Positions 47,611-54,622 of a stretch of DNA of 64,000 nucleotides are shown here, piece after piece. The position numbers and the translations under genes are program-made. Each line of letters starts with the position of its first letter. The stretch's first letter is position 1. Origin of the DNA: Sphingomonas sp. LT1P40 (lineage in GTDB: Bacteria > Pseudomonadota > Alphaproteobacteria > Sphingomonadales > Sphingomonadaceae); contig NZ_JAXOJT010000002.1 in assembly GCF_036663835.1 (NCBI RefSeq), positions 186,001 through 250,000 on the forward strand. The letters are read 5' to 3'. A model generated the notes under the pieces. The model did no database searches. It saw nothing but the letters and a program-made list of their open reading frames with translations, and had not been told where the DNA came from.

Positions 47611-47825
47611 ACGATGATGCCGGGCCGCTTCGCCGCGCGCCATGCCCCACCAGAAGTTGCCACAGGGACATGGCGTGCGAAGAAAACAACCCGGCATCTG
47701 CGGCATCGCGTGAAAATCGAACCAAACCGATTCACGCGCGTTGCAGCATTCGGTCCTACCCTTTCGGGATCGACATCGGGTAATCGGTCGCGCCGGCAGC
47801 GTATCCGCCGGCGCGGCCACTTTTT
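47611..47825 (+). ncRNA. Candidate structured RNA with intrinsic terminator
   Basis: The 380-base interval between pbpC and the RcnB-like gene has no convincing gene but strong structure. A long hairpin is closed by 47616-47624 with 47690-47698 (nine exact pairs) and continues as CTTCG/CGAAG and 47636-47644 with 47669-47677 (nine pairs including one G-U). A second hairpin spans 47707-47738. A 12-pair terminator hairpin at 47786-47818 is followed by five T. It could be a small RNA or the pbpC 3' untranslated region. It matches no RNA family I know. Confidence 0.4.
47786..47825 (+). terminator. Rho-independent terminator
   Basis: Stem 47786-47797 pairs with 47807-47818 (12 pairs, one G-U) around a nine-base loop, followed by acTTTTTa. 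The T-run orients it to the plus strand. It ends either the pbpC transcript or a separate small RNA. The minus-strand RcnB-like gene ends 60 bases to the right and is not served by this T-run. Confidence 0.8.
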
Positions 47826-47886
47826 ATTCCTGGTTACCGCATTCCCCGAGTCACCAGCTTTCAGCTGGCTCGTCGATGCCTGGCGA

Positions 47887-48411
47887 TTACCAGAAGAAGT
47901 TCCGGATCACGCGGATCACCCGACCGCGGCGGGTGTCGACCAGCAGCATGTCGTCATAGTGACGCACCCAGCGCTGGTTATAGCCGGCCGCTGGCAGGCG
48001 ATAGCGCCACGGGTCGTTGATGTAATAACGGCTGCCATAATATTGCGGGGCAATCCGCACGCCCGCGCTGAAGCCGTTATAGCGGAACGGCGCACGCCAG
48101 TTGCCACGCGAATAGACGCGGCGATTCTGGGTGCGATAGCCGCGCCAGTCGTCATTGCCCCAGCGGCGGTTACGGTCTTGGACCGAATCGCGCACGTCGC
48201 GGCGAGCTTCCCGCACGTCACGGCGCTCTTCGCGGATGTCACGACGATCACCGGTACGCTGGGCACGGCGCAGCTCGCCGCGTTCCTCACGCAGGTCCTG
48301 ACGGTCACGACGCACTTCGCGCTGGCTCTGCGCGCTGGCCGGTGCGGCTGCCATTGCGGGCATAGCGACGGCGGCGATCAGTGCGGCGAACATGAGCTTA
48401 TTCTTCATCAC
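47887..48411 (-). CDS. RcnB family periplasmic protein
   Basis: 174 residues. A signal peptide (KNKLMFAALIAAVAMPAMA) is followed by a very charged Arg/Asp/Glu-rich helix (about residues 30-85, repeats like RRDIREERRDVREARRDVRD). The C-terminal domain WVRHYDDMLLVDTRRGRVIRVIRNFFW is the RcnB signature. RcnB of E. coli modulates nickel and cobalt efflux, but sphingomonad paralogues are not linked to that role and no rcnA is nearby. The ATG at 48411 has a strong AAGGAGGAG site. Confidence 0.88.
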   Translation of the reverse strand: MMKNKLMFAALIAAVAMPAMAAAPASAQSQREVRRDRQDLREERGELRRAQRTGDRRDIREERRDVREARRDVRDSVQDRNRRWGNDDWRGYRTQNRRVYSRGNWRAPFRYNGFSAGVRIAPQYYGSRYYINDPWRYRLPAAGYNQRWVRHYDDMLLVDTRRGRVIRVIRNFFW

Positions 48412-48523
48412 AGCTCCTCCTTCTTTCTTACCGGGAGATCCGGTGTGAAGCAGGATTTAGCCCCTCGCAACTGAACGGCGCGGGAATGATGCTGTCAGCG
48501 AATAGAAAGCCTGCGCTATTTTA

Positions 48524-49012
48524 TCAGGGGCCGTCGCTCGGCCCCGGCCCGGTCCCCGGCGCGCCGACGGTGCCGATATTGCCGAACAGATCCTCAAAGA
48601 AGCCGCGTTCCCGGCCCAGCGTCGGCGTTTTCTTGCCTGACGGGCTGATCGATGCGATCTGCTCCGCCCCGGTCCGGTTCACGTCGGTGACGTTGCCGGC
48701 GGCGTCGAAGCGGATGCGCAGCGTCGTCTGTTCGCGCGCCTTGGGATCGTTAAAGGCATAGTTGCGGGTCTGGCGCCCGACATAATACCATTCGCCCTGG
48801 TTGAACTGGCTGGTCAGCGTCGGCTTGCCCAACGTCGCCAGCACCGATTCGCGGTTGTCCACGCCGGGCTGCACCGAGTTCACCAGATCGGAATCGACGA
48901 CATAGCCCTGATAGCCGCGCAGCGGCGCGCATGCGCCCGCGCCCAGCAAGAGCCCAATCAATATGGGGCCGGACACGGCAACACGAAGTACACGGGCGGA
49001 AACCATCAACAC
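48524..49012 (-). CDS. bamE: Outer membrane protein assembly factor BamE
   Basis: About 160 residues. A lipoprotein signal ends in LLGAGAC, giving an outer-membrane-anchored protein. The SmpA/OmlA core is clear: LVNSVQPGVDNRESVLATLGKPTLTSQFNQGEWYYVGRQT. It is an accessory part of the BAM complex that inserts beta-barrel proteins. A Gly/Pro-rich tail extends past the core. It is divergent from the CBP3-type chaperone gene with about 110 bases between, a neighbourhood seen in other sphingomonads. Confidence 0.93.
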   Translation of the reverse strand: MLMVSARVLRVAVSGPILIGLLLGAGACAPLRGYQGYVVDSDLVNSVQPGVDNRESVLATLGKPTLTSQFNQGEWYYVGRQTRNYAFNDPKAREQTTLRIRFDAAGNVTDVNRTGAEQIASISPSGKKTPTLGRERGFFEDLFGNIGTVGAPGTGPGPSDGP

Positions 49013-49123
49013 TCAACTCCCAATCGGGCACATACAAACGTACACGGGGCGCACGCATTGCATCGCGCGCCGTTCCCCTCAATATGCGCGCACGCCCCCG
49101 CAAACAAGCGGGGTATGAGGAGC

Positions 49124-49642
49124 ATGACAATGGGATTGTGGCAACGGCTGACCGGACGCAAGGCGGAAAATCCCGCTCTGGCGCTGTATCAGGCCGTGGT
49201 GGCGCACGGACGCGCGCCGCATTGGTATGAAGCGGGCGGCGTGCCGGATACGATCAACGGCCGATTCGACATGATCGCAACCGTGCTGGCGATCGTGCTG
49301 TTGCGGATGGAGGCCGAGCAGGAAGCGGCGGCGGCATCGGCGCAATTGGCCGAATGCTTCATCGACGATATGGACGGCCAGCTGCGCCAGAGCGGCGTCG
49401 GCGATGTCGTTGTCGGCAAGCGGATGGGCAAGATGATGGGTCTGGTCGGCGGACGGCTGGGTGCGTACCGCGACGGGCTTGCGAGCGAGGGGTTTGAGGA
49501 TGCGTTGCTGCGCAACCTGTATCGCGGCGAACATCCCGGTGAGGCGGCTCTGGCGCATAGTGCCGGGGAATTGCGGGCGCTGCATACGGCGCTGGCCGGG
49601 GTGCCGTTGGACGCGCTGCTGGCCGGGCGACTGCCCGGATGA
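49124..49642 (+). CDS. Ubiquinol-cytochrome c chaperone family protein (CBP3-like)
   Basis: 172 residues. The core ALALYQAVVAHGRAPHWYEAGGVPDTINGRFDMIATVLAIVLLRM and AECFIDDMDGQLRQSGVGDVVVGKRMGKMMG match the family of mitochondrial Cbp3/UQCC1, needed for assembly of cytochrome bc1. In bacteria the role is inferred. A GAGGAG site lies just before ATG 49124; ATG 49130 is the alternative. The end overlaps the next start as ATGA. Confidence 0.9.
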   Translation: MTMGLWQRLTGRKAENPALALYQAVVAHGRAPHWYEAGGVPDTINGRFDMIATVLAIVLLRMEAEQEAAAASAQLAECFIDDMDGQLRQSGVGDVVVGKRMGKMMGLVGGRLGAYRDGLASEGFEDALLRNLYRGEHPGEAALAHSAGELRALHTALAGVPLDALLAGRLPG

Positions 49643-50154
49643 CCCCGGAATTTTCGCGCCCGCACCGGCTCGACGCGATCGGCGCGGGGGATCGCTCAGT
49701 CGCGGTCGATGCGGATGAGGGAGAGCGCAAGGCGCTGGCCCGCCGTTTCGGGCTGATTGCGATCGACCGGCTGCACGCCAGCGGGACGATACGACAGGAT
49801 GCCACGGGCATCGTCATGCGTGGCCATCTGTCCGGCGCGGTGGTGCAGGCGTGCAGCATCAGCGGCGACCCGGTCCCCGCCATTGTCGAGGAGGATTTCT
49901 CGATCCGCTTCGTGCCCGAAGCGGGCGCGGGCGAGGACGAGGTCGAGCTGACCGCAGACGATTGCGACACGGTGTTCTTTGCGGGCAGTGCGATCGACGT
50001 CGGCGAAGCCGTGGCGGAGACGCTGGCACTGGCGCTCGATCCCTTCCCGCGCGGCCCCACCGCCGACACGGCGCTGCGCGATGCCGGGGTGCTGAGCGAG
50101 GAAGATACGGGGCCGTTCGCGGCGCTGGCCGCGCTCAAGAAAAAGCTCAAATAA
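49639..50154 (+). CDS. yceD: YceD/DUF177 family protein
   Basis: 171 residues. The central CSISGDPVPAIVEEDFSIRFVP and the following acidic stretch, then LALALDPFPRGPTAD, are the DUF177 pattern. The family is linked to 23S rRNA processing and normally precedes rpmF (ribosomal protein L32). Here no rpmF follows; the next gene is convergent and overlaps by eight bases. It is coupled to the CBP3-like gene by an ATGA overlap. Confidence 0.9.
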   Translation: MTPEFSRPHRLDAIGAGDRSVAVDADEGERKALARRFGLIAIDRLHASGTIRQDATGIVMRGHLSGAVVQACSISGDPVPAIVEEDFSIRFVPEAGAGEDEVELTADDCDTVFFAGSAIDVGEAVAETLALALDPFPRGPTADTALRDAGVLSEEDTGPFAALAALKKKLK

Positions 50155-51022
50155 TCGGCGTCAGCGGTGGGCGCCCATCGCAATAGGCGCTGGCGGGATC
50201 GTCGAACGGAAACCCCGCCGCCGCGACCACGCCCAGCAAACGGCGGACATTTTGCAGACTGTTATCGGTCACCGCCTGCGCCGTCGGGTGTGACAGCCAG
50301 GCTGGATTGACCAGAAAGCCGCCACGCACGCGGACCAGCTGACCGCCAGCCACCATCGCCGCGCAATGGCGGTTGGCGGTGGCGGCGGTGACGCCGATCG
50401 TGCGACCGGCGGCCAGCGCGCTGACCGGATGACTGGCGAAGCTGGGGTCGGGCGACAAGGGCTGGCCACGGCAATTGCCGGCCACGACGGTCGAGAACAG
50501 CACCAGATCGAGCCAGCCGGCATGTTTCTCTCGGTTGGTCTGGGTGACCGCCAGCATGATATCCGCCGCCGCGCGCACGCCCGTCGCCATATGATAGGGC
50601 GCGCGCCGGGTTTCGGGCACGGCGACACCGGTCTCTTTCAAATCTTCGACGAAGCGGGCGAAACAGTCGTGCGTCCAGCGCAGGAGCTGGGCGATGGCGG
50701 GACGCGCCAACCCTTCGGGCGTCACGTTGATGCGGTTTCCCGCCCGGTGGCACAGCCCGTCGGCCACCAGCGCCGTCACATGCCGCCGGATCGTTTCATA
50801 GGGTCGCCCCAGCGACTGCGCGAGCGCATGGACCGAGGTCGGCGCTATCGTCGCCGTCGCCGGGTCGGGCAGGCCGGTCACCCGCGTCGCCAACGTATAG
50901 ATGACGAAACGGTCAAGCCGCCCGTCAAACGTGCGCACGCCATTGGCGGTGATGCTGGTCTGCAATTCGGCGAGCAGCCGCGTGATCGGCCGAATCCGGG
51001 CATGGTGCGAATCGATCGTCAT
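50147..51022 (-). CDS. Putative regulator with two winged-helix domains
   Basis: 291 residues with two helix-turn-helix units. The first (about 60-110) reads TSVHALAQSLGRPYETIRRHVTALVADGLCHRAG. The second (about 205-250) reads VSALAAGRTIGVTAATANRHCAAMVAGGQLVRVRGG. The part between is helical and contains TNREKHAGWLDLVLFSTVVAGNC. No sensor domain is recognised. It is probably a DNA-binding protein, possibly binding as a pseudo-dimer within one chain. Neighbours give no hint of targets. Confidence 0.75.
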   Translation of the reverse strand: MTIDSHHARIRPITRLLAELQTSITANGVRTFDGRLDRFVIYTLATRVTGLPDPATATIAPTSVHALAQSLGRPYETIRRHVTALVADGLCHRAGNRINVTPEGLARPAIAQLLRWTHDCFARFVEDLKETGVAVPETRRAPYHMATGVRAAADIMLAVTQTNREKHAGWLDLVLFSTVVAGNCRGQPLSPDPSFASHPVSALAAGRTIGVTAATANRHCAAMVAGGQLVRVRGGFLVNPAWLSHPTAQAVTDNSLQNVRRLLGVVAAAGFPFDDPASAYCDGRPPLTPII

Positions 51023-51053
51023 GTGCCGAACGCTTGTAACGCCTTTGCCCCGC

Positions 51054-51362
51054 TCAGTCGCAGGGCGGCGGACAGGTCAGGCAGGCCGACTTGCCCTCGT
51101 CGCGCTTCACCGTGCCGCTGGCGGTGCGACTGCCGGTCGGCACCGCCTTGGGCGGGCGCTGTGTGCAGCGCGGCGGTTCGCTGTCGGTCGGCTGCCCTTC
51201 CGGTGGCGGTGGCGGTGGCGGTGGAGGTGGAGGGGGCGGCGGTGGAGGAGGAGGTGGCGGTGGCGGCGCAGGCATCACCGGCGCGGGCGGCGGGAGCGTC
51301 TGCGCCGCGACGATTGCCGCGGGCAGTGCGAACCATATCAATGCGACGATAACGTAGCGCAT
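51054..51362 (-). CDS. Secreted proline-rich protein with 22 consecutive prolines
   Basis: 102 residues. A signal peptide (YVIVALIWFALPAAIVAAQ) is followed by a short Pro-Ala stretch, 22 prolines in a row (codons at 51201-51266), and a C-terminal part with four cysteines (RCTQRP, SACLTCPPPC). The tract is encoded by mixed CCN codons, not one repeated codon. Translation of it would need EF-P. It may span periplasm as a rigid spacer. Family unknown. Confidence 0.75.
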   Translation of the reverse strand: MRYVIVALIWFALPAAIVAAQTLPPPAPVMPAPPPPPPPPPPPPPPPPPPPPPPEGQPTDSEPPRCTQRPPKAVPTGSRTASGTVKRDEGKSACLTCPPPCD

Positions 51363-51404
51363 GCCTGTTCCCCATGGGGAGATTGCGCCGGATGCGGTAG
51401 AGAG

Positions 51405-52781
51405 TCAAAGCCGCGCCGCCGCCGCGCGAAGATCGGCAACGAACACCCCATATTCCTCGGCCTTGCGGGCTTCGTCGGGCAGACGCAGCAGGTAGCTCGG
51501 ATGGACGGTGATCCAGGCCTCGCCGCCATCGGGCAGCGTAAGGGGATGGCCGCGTTCCTTCGATATGGTGACGGCCCGACCCAGCAGCGATCGCGCCGCC
51601 GTCGCGCCCAGCGCCACCGTCACCTTTGGGCGCACGAGCAACCGCTCCTGTTCGATCCACCAGCGGCACGCGGTGATCTCGCCCGCATCGGGCTTGGAAT
51701 GGATGCGGCGTTTGCCGCGCGGCTCGAACTTGAAATGCTTGACCGCGTTGGTCAGGTACGCGGCGCTGCGGTCGATCCCCGCCTCCGCCAGTGCGCGGTC
51801 CAGCACTTGTCCGGCGGGACCGACGAATGGGTGCCCGGCCAGATCCTCCTGATCGCCCGGCTGCTCGCCCACCAGCATGAGCGGGGCATCGACCGGCCCC
51901 TCACCGAACACGGTTTGCGTCGCGTGTTTGAACAGGTGGCAACGGGTGCAGGTCGCGGCCTCGTCGCGCAACGCCGCCCACGCGGCTTCGCTGTTGCCGC
52001 CCGGAGCGGTGCGAGCGGCTTCGACCATGGCGATTTCCCGTGCTCTGGCCCCTGCGATCAGGCCCGGTACCAGCGCGGTTTCGGGCATGTTCTTCCAGTA
52101 TTTGCGCGGCATTTCCTTCAGCATCGCGCCGGTCTTGAGCCGTGCGGGGTTGAAGATCGCGGCGTAATAGGTTTTCCAGATCGCCTCCGCCGGATCGTCC
52201 TGCGGCGCGTCTTCCTTGGTTGCGCCCGGCCCCTCGCTCAGCGTCTTGCCATCCCAGTGCAATGAAATGTCGGGCGTCAGGATCGACCAGTTCATCGAGT
52301 TGAAGCGATCGACGAAGAAGCGCGCATTGATGCGCGCGATATGATGTTCGGGCTCGAACCACGCGACGAAGCGCTGGGCATCATCGTCGGTCAGCTCACG
52401 AAAGCGCACGAAAGCGCGCATCTTGTGGATGTCGCGGCGAACCGCTTTCGTCATGCGTTCGAGCCGCTGGACCAGCGGATCGGCGCTGTCGTCGATCGCG
52501 TGCGGGTCGGCGGCGATACGCGCGAGCAGCGTGTAGAGCAATGCGAACCGCTGCGGGTCGCTGTGCAGGATCGCCTCCCGCGCAAGTTCGACGAAGCGGC
52601 GTGGCACGCGAAGTGCCGAACCCCCGCTGGTCAGCACGGCTTCGTCGCCGAACAGGTCGGTGGGGGCGTCACCGACCTGCCATGTCACATCCGCCGGTGG
52701 TACGCGCGCAGCCGCCAGCGCGCGCGCCGCATCGCGCCAGCCGTCGAAATCATCCTCTGCAGTGAGCGCGACAACCCGCAT
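51405..52781 (-). CDS. udgX: DUF4130 - UdgX fusion, uracil-DNA binding protein
   Basis: 458 residues. Residues about 1-245 are a DUF4130 domain, found in partners of DNA repair radical SAM proteins. Residues about 265-458 are an UdgX-type uracil-DNA glycosylase domain: CTRC (278-281), GEQPGDQED (305-313), KRRIH (357-361), Cys372 and HPSY (427-430). In UdgX the His of KRRIH forms a covalent bond with the abasic sugar after uracil removal, and an Fe-S cluster is bound by the cysteines. A hemerythrin and then a radical SAM gene lie upstream on the same strand. Confidence 0.93.
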   Translation of the reverse strand: MRVVALTAEDDFDGWRDAARALAAARVPPADVTWQVGDAPTDLFGDEAVLTSGGSALRVPRRFVELAREAILHSDPQRFALLYTLLARIAADPHAIDDSADPLVQRLERMTKAVRRDIHKMRAFVRFRELTDDDAQRFVAWFEPEHHIARINARFFVDRFNSMNWSILTPDISLHWDGKTLSEGPGATKEDAPQDDPAEAIWKTYYAAIFNPARLKTGAMLKEMPRKYWKNMPETALVPGLIAGARAREIAMVEAARTAPGGNSEAAWAALRDEAATCTRCHLFKHATQTVFGEGPVDAPLMLVGEQPGDQEDLAGHPFVGPAGQVLDRALAEAGIDRSAAYLTNAVKHFKFEPRGKRRIHSKPDAGEITACRWWIEQERLLVRPKVTVALGATAARSLLGRAVTISKERGHPLTLPDGGEAWITVHPSYLLRLPDEARKAEEYGVFVADLRAAAARL

Positions 52782-52793
52782 CAGGCGATCGGC

Positions 52794-53276
52794 TTACTCG
52801 CGGGCATCGCCGGGTAGTTCATCCTCAGCCCGCGCCAGTTCCTTGGGCTTGCGCTTCTCGAAGATCGCGGCGAGCTTTTTCTTGGTCTCCTCCGACAGAC
52901 CCTTCGACGCGGCGGGAAACATCTCCTCCTCCTCTTCGTCGATATGATGGAGATAGCGGTGTTTCATCGTCTTGAAGCGGGTCAGCCAGCCGCTCGACGA
53001 GAATTCCATCTCGACCAGCTCGCCAAGCATGTCGTCGACTTCCTTGTGCTCCGACACCGAATGCCGCGCTTCGTCGCGCAAATCGGGGTTGGCGAGCATC
53101 GTCGCGTAGAGCGATTCTTCCTCGGCGGCGGCATGCGCCTGAAGTTCGAGGCGCAGTTCCTCGAACAGCTCGCGCCGTTCCTCGCTATCGCCACTGGTCT
53201 CGGCGATGCGGTCGAGCAGGTCGCGCTGACGATCATGGTCGGCGATCAAATCCTCGAAAATGCGGTCGGTGGCCAT
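52794..53276 (-). CDS. Hemerythrin domain-containing protein
   Basis: 160 residues of four-helix type. Iron ligands are visible as His14 (IADHDRQ), HAAAEEESLY, HSVSEHKEVD and HRYLHHIDEEEEEMFP. Such proteins carry a di-iron centre that binds oxygen or reacts with nitric oxide or peroxide. It lies 12 bases before udgX and 60 bases after the radical SAM gene on the same strand. This suggests a role in oxidative protection or sensing for the repair pair, which is an inference. Confidence 0.92.
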   Translation of the reverse strand: MATDRIFEDLIADHDRQRDLLDRIAETSGDSEERRELFEELRLELQAHAAAEEESLYATMLANPDLRDEARHSVSEHKEVDDMLGELVEMEFSSSGWLTRFKTMKHRYLHHIDEEEEEMFPAASKGLSEETKKKLAAIFEKRKPKELARAEDELPGDARE

Positions 53277-53338
53277 GCTGTGTCTCCTTCGCCGGTCAAA
53301 CTGCCTGCGCGGGCAGTTGTTTCACCCGCGACTCATTC

Positions 53339-54586
53339 TCACGCAGCGAACAGTTCGAGTTGCTCGCGTTTGGGGGCCAGCAGGGTGCGCAGGTCAGCGC
53401 GATCCGTCAGCGCGAGGGGGCGCCAGTCGGATGCGATCAGAAACGGCCGCATCTTGGTGATCGACACTGTCAGCCGTCCGATATCGGCCAGCGTTAGCCT
53501 TCGCCAGCGACGCGCGGCGAGGATGCGATTGACCGCCTTTACCCCCAGCCCCGGTATGCGGAGCAGCGATTCGCGCGGCGCACGGTTCACGTCGACAGGG
53601 AAACTGGCGCGGTGTTTGAGCGCCCAAGCGAGTTTCGGGTCGATGTCGAGTGGCATCATGCCGGTGGCGGTATCGGCGGCGTCGGCAACCTCCTGTGGCG
53701 AATAATCGTAGAAGCGCATCAACCAGTCGGATTGGTAGAGCCGGTGTTCGCGCATCAGCGGCGGGCGCTGGAGCGGGAGCACGGCGCTGGCGTCGGGGAT
53801 CGGGCTGAACGCGGAATAATAGACGCGGCGCAGGTTGAAGCGACCATAAAGCCCGGCGGCGCGCCCGACGATATCGCGGTCGGTCGCCGAATCCGCGCCG
53901 ACAATCATTTGGGTGGACTGGCCGGCAGGCGCGAATTTGGGGGCCGAGCGGTATTTCTTCTTCGCATCGCCGCTGTCGTCGATACTGGTCTTGAGCGACT
54001 TCATCGCACCCTCGATCCGCGTGGCGGATTTTTCGGGGGCGAGGCGGGTGAGGCCGGCGACGGTGGGCAATTCCACGTTGATCGACAGGCGGTCGGCATA
54101 CAGCCCGGCCTGATGAATCAGTTCCGGATCGGCGTCCGGTATCGTCTTGAGATGGATATAGCCGCGGAAATCATGATCTTCGCGCAAGCTGCGCGCGACC
54201 TCGACGATCTGCTCCATCGTGTAATTGGATGAACTGATGATGCCGGACGAGAGGAACAGCCCCTCGATATAATTGCGCCGGTAGAAATCGAGCGTGAGCT
54301 TGACGACTTCGGGCGCGGTGAAGCGCGCGCGGCGGACGTTCGAGCTTTTGCGGTTGATGCAATAATGGCAGTCGAAAATGCAGCTGTTGGTCAGCAGGAT
54401 TTTGAGCAGGCTGATGCAACGGCCATCGGGCGCGTAGGCGTGGCAGATGCCCATGCCCTCTGTCGATCCCAGTCCCTTGCCGCCCGACGATTTGCGTTTG
54501 GCGGTGCCGGAGGACGAACAGCTCGCATCGTATTTTGCCGCATCGGCGAGAGTCGCGAGCTTTTCGCGGAGGTCGATCTGGGCCAT
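53339..54586 (-). CDS. Putative DNA modification/repair radical SAM protein
   Basis: 415 residues. The radical SAM cysteines are Cys69, Cys73 and Cys76 in TNSCIFDCHYC. The N-terminal KYDASCSSSG and GMGICHAYAPDGRC blocks are characteristic of the family that pairs with DUF4130/UDG proteins. The C-terminus has a helix-hairpin-helix (LLRIPGLGVKAVNRILAAR) that would bind DNA. The reaction is unknown; DNA lesion repair or base modification is presumed from the partner. First gene of a three-gene minus-strand unit. Confidence 0.92.
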   Translation of the reverse strand: MAQIDLREKLATLADAAKYDASCSSSGTAKRKSSGGKGLGSTEGMGICHAYAPDGRCISLLKILLTNSCIFDCHYCINRKSSNVRRARFTAPEVVKLTLDFYRRNYIEGLFLSSGIISSSNYTMEQIVEVARSLREDHDFRGYIHLKTIPDADPELIHQAGLYADRLSINVELPTVAGLTRLAPEKSATRIEGAMKSLKTSIDDSGDAKKKYRSAPKFAPAGQSTQMIVGADSATDRDIVGRAAGLYGRFNLRRVYYSAFSPIPDASAVLPLQRPPLMREHRLYQSDWLMRFYDYSPQEVADAADTATGMMPLDIDPKLAWALKHRASFPVDVNRAPRESLLRIPGLGVKAVNRILAARRWRRLTLADIGRLTVSITKMRPFLIASDWRPLALTDRADLRTLLAPKREQLELFAA

Positions 54587-54622
54587 TCGTTCCTTCTATG
54601 TTCTGGAACGAATGCTGTCCAG

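Noticed and set aside
47492..47725. A minus-strand frame starting with a SLWQLLVGHGARRSG segment after pbpC
   Set aside because: It runs through the inverted repeat and the end of pbpC, has no family likeness, and is better explained by the structured region on the plus strand.
47611..47825. 6S RNA or SRP RNA as the identity of the structured region
   Set aside because: No large central bubble for 6S and no conserved GGAA-type apical loop for SRP RNA could be found.
51181..51290. A glycine-rich plus-strand protein over the polyproline tract
   Set aside because: It is the complement of the CCN codons; the minus-strand frame has a signal peptide and Cys tail and is the better gene.
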